A stretch of DNA of 61,124 nucleotides. It comes from Acidobacteriota bacterium (GTDB lineage Bacteria > Acidobacteriota > Terriglobia > Acidiferrales > UBA7541). The stretch is taken from positions 1-61,124 of the forward strand of contig QHYK01000070.1 in NCBI GenBank assembly GCA_003224085.1. The letters are read 5' to 3'. Of this stretch, positions 58,201-61,124 are shown one piece after another. The number at the start of each line of letters is the position of its first letter. Positions within the stretch are counted from its first letter, which is position 1. Made by a program: the position numbers and the translations under genes. The notes under the pieces are model-generated. The model worked only from the letters and a program-made list of their open reading frames with translations, was not told where the DNA came from and made no database searches.

Positions 58201-60654
58201 ATGCCGGTCAGCGTTCTGACGCAACACAACGACAACATTCGTTCGGGTGCCAATCTGCAGGAGACCAAGCTCAATACTACGAATGTGAACGTGAATGATT
58301 TTGGCTTGCTGGCGTCCCGCGACGTCGAGGGTCAAATCTACGCGCAGCCGCTGTATGTGCCAGGAATCGAGATAGCCGGCAAGGCGCGAAACGTGGTCTA
58401 CGTCGTGACGATGCACAACTGGGTGTATGCGTTTGACGCAGACGATTTGAGTCTCGGCGCCGGGCCTCTTTGGAAACGGCAAGTCGATCCTCATCCTGTC
58501 CCGTCCGGCTTCTACCGCCTGAGCTACCACGACATCAGTAACAACACCAATGACCCTATCGGCATTCTCAGTACGCCGGTTGTCGATCTGACGGCGAATG
58601 TGATCTATTTGGTTGCTGCCACATTCGACCCCGCGATTCTGGCAGGACCCGTTGCAGCGGCGCCAAATGCTTTCAAGCAACTTTTGTTTGCGCTTGACCT
58701 TTCCACGGGTAACCTTCGACCAGCCGTCGCCGGGTCGTCGAATCCGGTGCCGATCGGTGGATCGATTGCTGGGGTCGGGTACCGCGACGGTAAGGAAGTA
58801 GGCGCCGGCGTTACCGTGCACAAGACGGCGCAGGGCGCGAGCGTGGACGTCACCATCGACGGCAAGGCGATGACCGTTGTCGATGCCAATGGCGGCAAAG
58901 TCTTCTTCAGTCCCATGCAGCACATGCAACGGCCGGGACTGTTGCTACAAGATGGATTGCTGTACATCGCGTTCGGCTCTCACGGCGACTTTGATCCTTA
59001 CCACGGCTGGGTTTTTGCCTACGAAGCCTCTTCTCTGAAACAGAAAGGTGTCTTCTGCACTACACCGGGAGGTGCGGAGGGAGGAATTTGGCAGGCCGGT
59101 GAGGGGCCGGTGGGTGACGGCAAGGGCAACGTATATTTTGGGAGCGGGAACGGCGACTCCGACCCCACGGCTGTGGGAGGCCCGAACCTTGGTCAGAGTT
59201 TCGTTCGCTTGCGCGCCAGTGCAACATCGCTCGACTTGGACGCATACAGGAAAATCGTTCAAGATCCTGGAGTTCCTGACGAGGATCTGGGGGCCGCGTC
59301 TCCCACCATTCTTCCAGACGGTTTTTTGGTCGGTGGCGGCAAGGATGGCAACTTTTACCTGCTCGATCCGGCCCAGATGACGAAAACGAATGCTGCCGCC
59401 TCACTTGTGCAGGCCTTCCTTGCGACCCGGGGACGCGGAAGCCGTACCGAGAAACCTTTGAGCACTCATCACATTCATGGGTCGCCGGTTGTCTACGACT
59501 CGCCCAATCAGGGCGTGCTGGTTTACGTGTGGGGCGAAAACGAAGTGCTCCGAACCTTTCAATATGACCCGATCTCTCACGGCTTTTCCGGCCAACCTAA
59601 CGCGAGAAACGTGCCCGGACAGAGCAGGGCGATCGGGACTATGTATGCATCGAACGATGAGCGCGATCGAGACGGAATGCCGGGAGCCATGCTGTCGCTC
59701 AGTGCGAACGGCAAGAACCCCGGCACGGCGATTCTCTGGGCTTCGCTTCCACCTTTCCTCAATGCCAACCATGGCAGCGTGGATGGCATCCTGACCGCCT
59801 ATGATGCGACGCACTTCGACACGCAGGGCCGTCTTGTGCAGCTGTGGCACAGCCATCAAAACCCCGCCGATGATCCCGGCAACTTTGCCAAGTTTTGCTG
59901 TCCGACTGTCGCGGACGGCAAGGTGTTCTTGGCGACCTTCAGCAACAAGTTACGAATTTATGGCCCGCGCTCTGCGTCCGACGGCGGGTATAACGTAGGA
60001 TTTGGAGGGCACAACGGGCTGACCCTCAACGGAAGCGCTCGAAGCGCCGGTGGGCCGCTGCGGCTTACGGGAAAGCACGACTTGCAGGCGGGAAGCGTGT
60101 TTTGCGCGAAGCCAGTGAACGTCAAAACCTTCAATGCTTCTTTCCGGTTTCGGACCACAGCCGGGAATGCAACCGCCGACGGGATGACCTTCTGCATTCA
60201 GAGCGAAGGTCCACATGCACTGGGCGGCCCGGGAGGCGGCTTGGGATACGGGCCTGATTCGAACAACCCCAATGATCCGGGCTTCAAAATCATTCAGAGT
60301 GTCGCTCTCAAGTTCGACCTCTTCGATAATGAAACCATTCAAGCGGGCAGCTTCCTCGGTTTATACAAGAACGGCGACTCTCCGACTGCCGCGAATGCCA
60401 TCGGAGGTGAAATCCAGCTTGTCCCCCTCGGCATGGATTTGCATTCGGGGCATCAGTTTCTTGTAACACTGACCTACGATGGCGCGACCCTGCAGATGGT
60501 CTTGAAGGACCGCACCTTGAAAACGCAGATCACGCACTCGTTTCCGATCGATATTCCGTCCATCACGGGGAATACGGCGCATGTCGGCTTCACTGCCGGA
60601 ACCGGTCTTTCCAGCGCAGACCAGGACATTCTCAGTTGGCTATTTAGTTCATGA
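58201..60654 (+). CDS. PQQ-type beta-propeller fused to L-type lectin domain
   Basis: 817 residues from ATG 58201, ribosome site AGGAGAGG. Residues 1-~590 form a quinoprotein-like eight-blade propeller of the form common in Acidobacteriota: TQHNDNIRSGANLQET, EGQIYAQPLYVPG (43-55), NVVYVVTMHNWVYAFDADDL, then repeated blade motifs such as VYFGSGNG and KVFLATFSNKLRIYG. Residues ~597-817 form a legume-type (L-type) lectin fold: FRFRTTAGNATADGMTFCIQ, GGPGGGLGYGPD, ALKFDLFDN and a final VGFTAGTG that closes the sandwich. The fusion suggests carbohydrate binding. PQQ binding cannot be judged from sequence alone; the propeller may be structural only. No signal peptide, which is unusual for both domain types. 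Fourth position in the cluster, upstream of the amine oxidase gene. Confidence 0.9.
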   Translation: MPVSVLTQHNDNIRSGANLQETKLNTTNVNVNDFGLLASRDVEGQIYAQPLYVPGIEIAGKARNVVYVVTMHNWVYAFDADDLSLGAGPLWKRQVDPHPVPSGFYRLSYHDISNNTNDPIGILSTPVVDLTANVIYLVAATFDPAILAGPVAAAPNAFKQLLFALDLSTGNLRPAVAGSSNPVPIGGSIAGVGYRDGKEVGAGVTVHKTAQGASVDVTIDGKAMTVVDANGGKVFFSPMQHMQRPGLLLQDGLLYIAFGSHGDFDPYHGWVFAYEASSLKQKGVFCTTPGGAEGGIWQAGEGPVGDGKGNVYFGSGNGDSDPTAVGGPNLGQSFVRLRASATSLDLDAYRKIVQDPGVPDEDLGAASPTILPDGFLVGGGKDGNFYLLDPAQMTKTNAAASLVQAFLATRGRGSRTEKPLSTHHIHGSPVVYDSPNQGVLVYVWGENEVLRTFQYDPISHGFSGQPNARNVPGQSRAIGTMYASNDERDRDGMPGAMLSLSANGKNPGTAILWASLPPFLNANHGSVDGILTAYDATHFDTQGRLVQLWHSHQNPADDPGNFAKFCCPTVADGKVFLATFSNKLRIYGPRSASDGGYNVGFGGHNGLTLNGSARSAGGPLRLTGKHDLQAGSVFCAKPVNVKTFNASFRFRTTAGNATADGMTFCIQSEGPHALGGPGGGLGYGPDSNNPNDPGFKIIQSVALKFDLFDNETIQAGSFLGLYKNGDSPTAANAIGGEIQLVPLGMDLHSGHQFLVTLTYDGATLQMVLKDRTLKTQITHSFPIDIPSITGNTAHVGFTAGTGLSSADQDILSWLFSS

Positions 60655-60726
60655 CAACCAAGCTTGCTGAGACCGAGAGTGAAGCAAGTCGCCGATGCTG
60701 TATCTGCCGTTGGAGGAGAATCAAGG

Positions 60727-61124
60727 ATGCCTTCTAAGCCGCGGTCGTGCATTGTTATCGGTGCCGGTTTGGCTGGACTGTCGGCTGCCTATCGGCTGAG
60801 AACGCGTGGATGGAACGTGACCGTGCTGGAAGCCCTGCAGAAGGTGGGAGGCAGGGTCTTTTCATACCGATTCAAACAAGCTCCGAAATTGGTCTGTGAA
60901 CTGGGAGGGGAGTGGATTGGCGTACGTCACAAGGCCATCCGGAGGCTTTGTGCCGAATTAGGCTTGAAGCTTCAGCGCCACCGGTACGCCTTTTCCTTCT
61001 GGAATGGGGGCGAGGCCCTTTCACGGATTTTCAGGCCGGGCACCTGGTGTTTTTCCACGAAAGCCCACAAGAACTTTGAAGCTTTCAAAACACGGTTTGC
61101 CAAATACGATCCTGCGCAGATTCG
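60727..61124 (+). CDS. Flavin-containing amine oxidase (3' end outside window)
   Basis: First 132 codons of an FAD amine oxidase/monoamine oxidase-type protein (PF01593). ATG 60727 follows GGAGGAGAA at about 9 nt. The dinucleotide fold CIVIGAGLAGLSAAYRL, the acidic end of strand 2 (VTVLEALQKVGGRV) with the GGRV motif, and CELGGEWIG for flavin contact are complete. These enzymes oxidise amines or amino acids and release H2O2, which would suit the peroxidase gene upstream. Located 72 nt after the propeller-lectin gene in the same direction. Substrate cannot be judged from this part. Confidence 0.9.
   Translation, partial: MPSKPRSCIVIGAGLAGLSAAYRLRTRGWNVTVLEALQKVGGRVFSYRFKQAPKLVCELGGEWIGVRHKAIRRLCAELGLKLQRHRYAFSFWNGGEALSRIFRPGTWCFSTKAHKNFEAFKTRFAKYDPAQI

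Overview
The window looks like the chromosome of an Acidobacteriota soil bacterium. The main reason is a head-to-tail run of fifteen large MacB/FtsX-type permeases of the ADOP family (acidobacterial duplicated orphan permease), a family known mainly from Solibacter, Koribacter and their relatives. By eye the G+C is about 55-60 %. PQQ-type beta-propellers with the wording 'DxEGQIYAQPLYVP' and the DUF4231 and animal-haem-peroxidase families fit this placement.

Region 1 (1-38747) is the ADOP array, all on the + strand. Gene 1 is cut by the window edge, gene 9 is frameshifted, and genes 2-8 and 10-15 are intact. Genes sit 11-16 nt apart, each start preceded by a GGAGG-like site that lies just past the previous stop. 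The one exception is a 117-nt gap before gene 11. The first 75-95 codons (a cytoplasmic prefix domain plus the approach to TM1) and the last ~15 codons are nearly the same in every gene, largely at the DNA level. The two extracytoplasmic domains between them differ greatly and fall into two types interleaved along the array. No ABC ATPase and no PadR-type regulator is present in the window. The pattern is constant ends with variable centres, with mosaic tracts shared by non-adjacent genes.

Region 2 (38896-41987) is a small mobile remnant: three or four tiny genes, a frameshifted excisionase-like HTH gene, a frameshifted tyrosine recombinase, and an intact tRNA-Ala(TGC) 32 bp downstream. Three copies of ACTGTGCAC follow the tRNA.

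Region 3 (42069-44654) holds three + strand genes (a helical protein, a coiled-coil lipoprotein, a short coiled-coil protein) facing a DUF4231/SLATT-type membrane protein on the - strand. Overlapping palindromes lie between them.

Region 4 (44843-49700, mostly - strand) has a phospholipase C/acid phosphatase-type phosphoesterase followed directly by an outer-membrane beta-barrel with a signal peptide, a broken small membrane-protein gene on the + strand, and an unrecognised 432-residue protein.

Region 5 (50058-61124, + strand) has a second phosphoesterase, a decayed GMC oxidoreductase, an animal-type haem peroxidase behind a near-perfect sigma70 promoter (TTGACA, 16 nt, TATAAT), a GH31 glycosidase, a beta-propeller fused to an L-type lectin, and the start of a flavin amine oxidase. 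None of these products shows an N-terminal signal peptide, although relatives of several are exported. H2O2-forming oxidases beside a haem peroxidase and a lectin suggest a joint oxidative function; this is inference.
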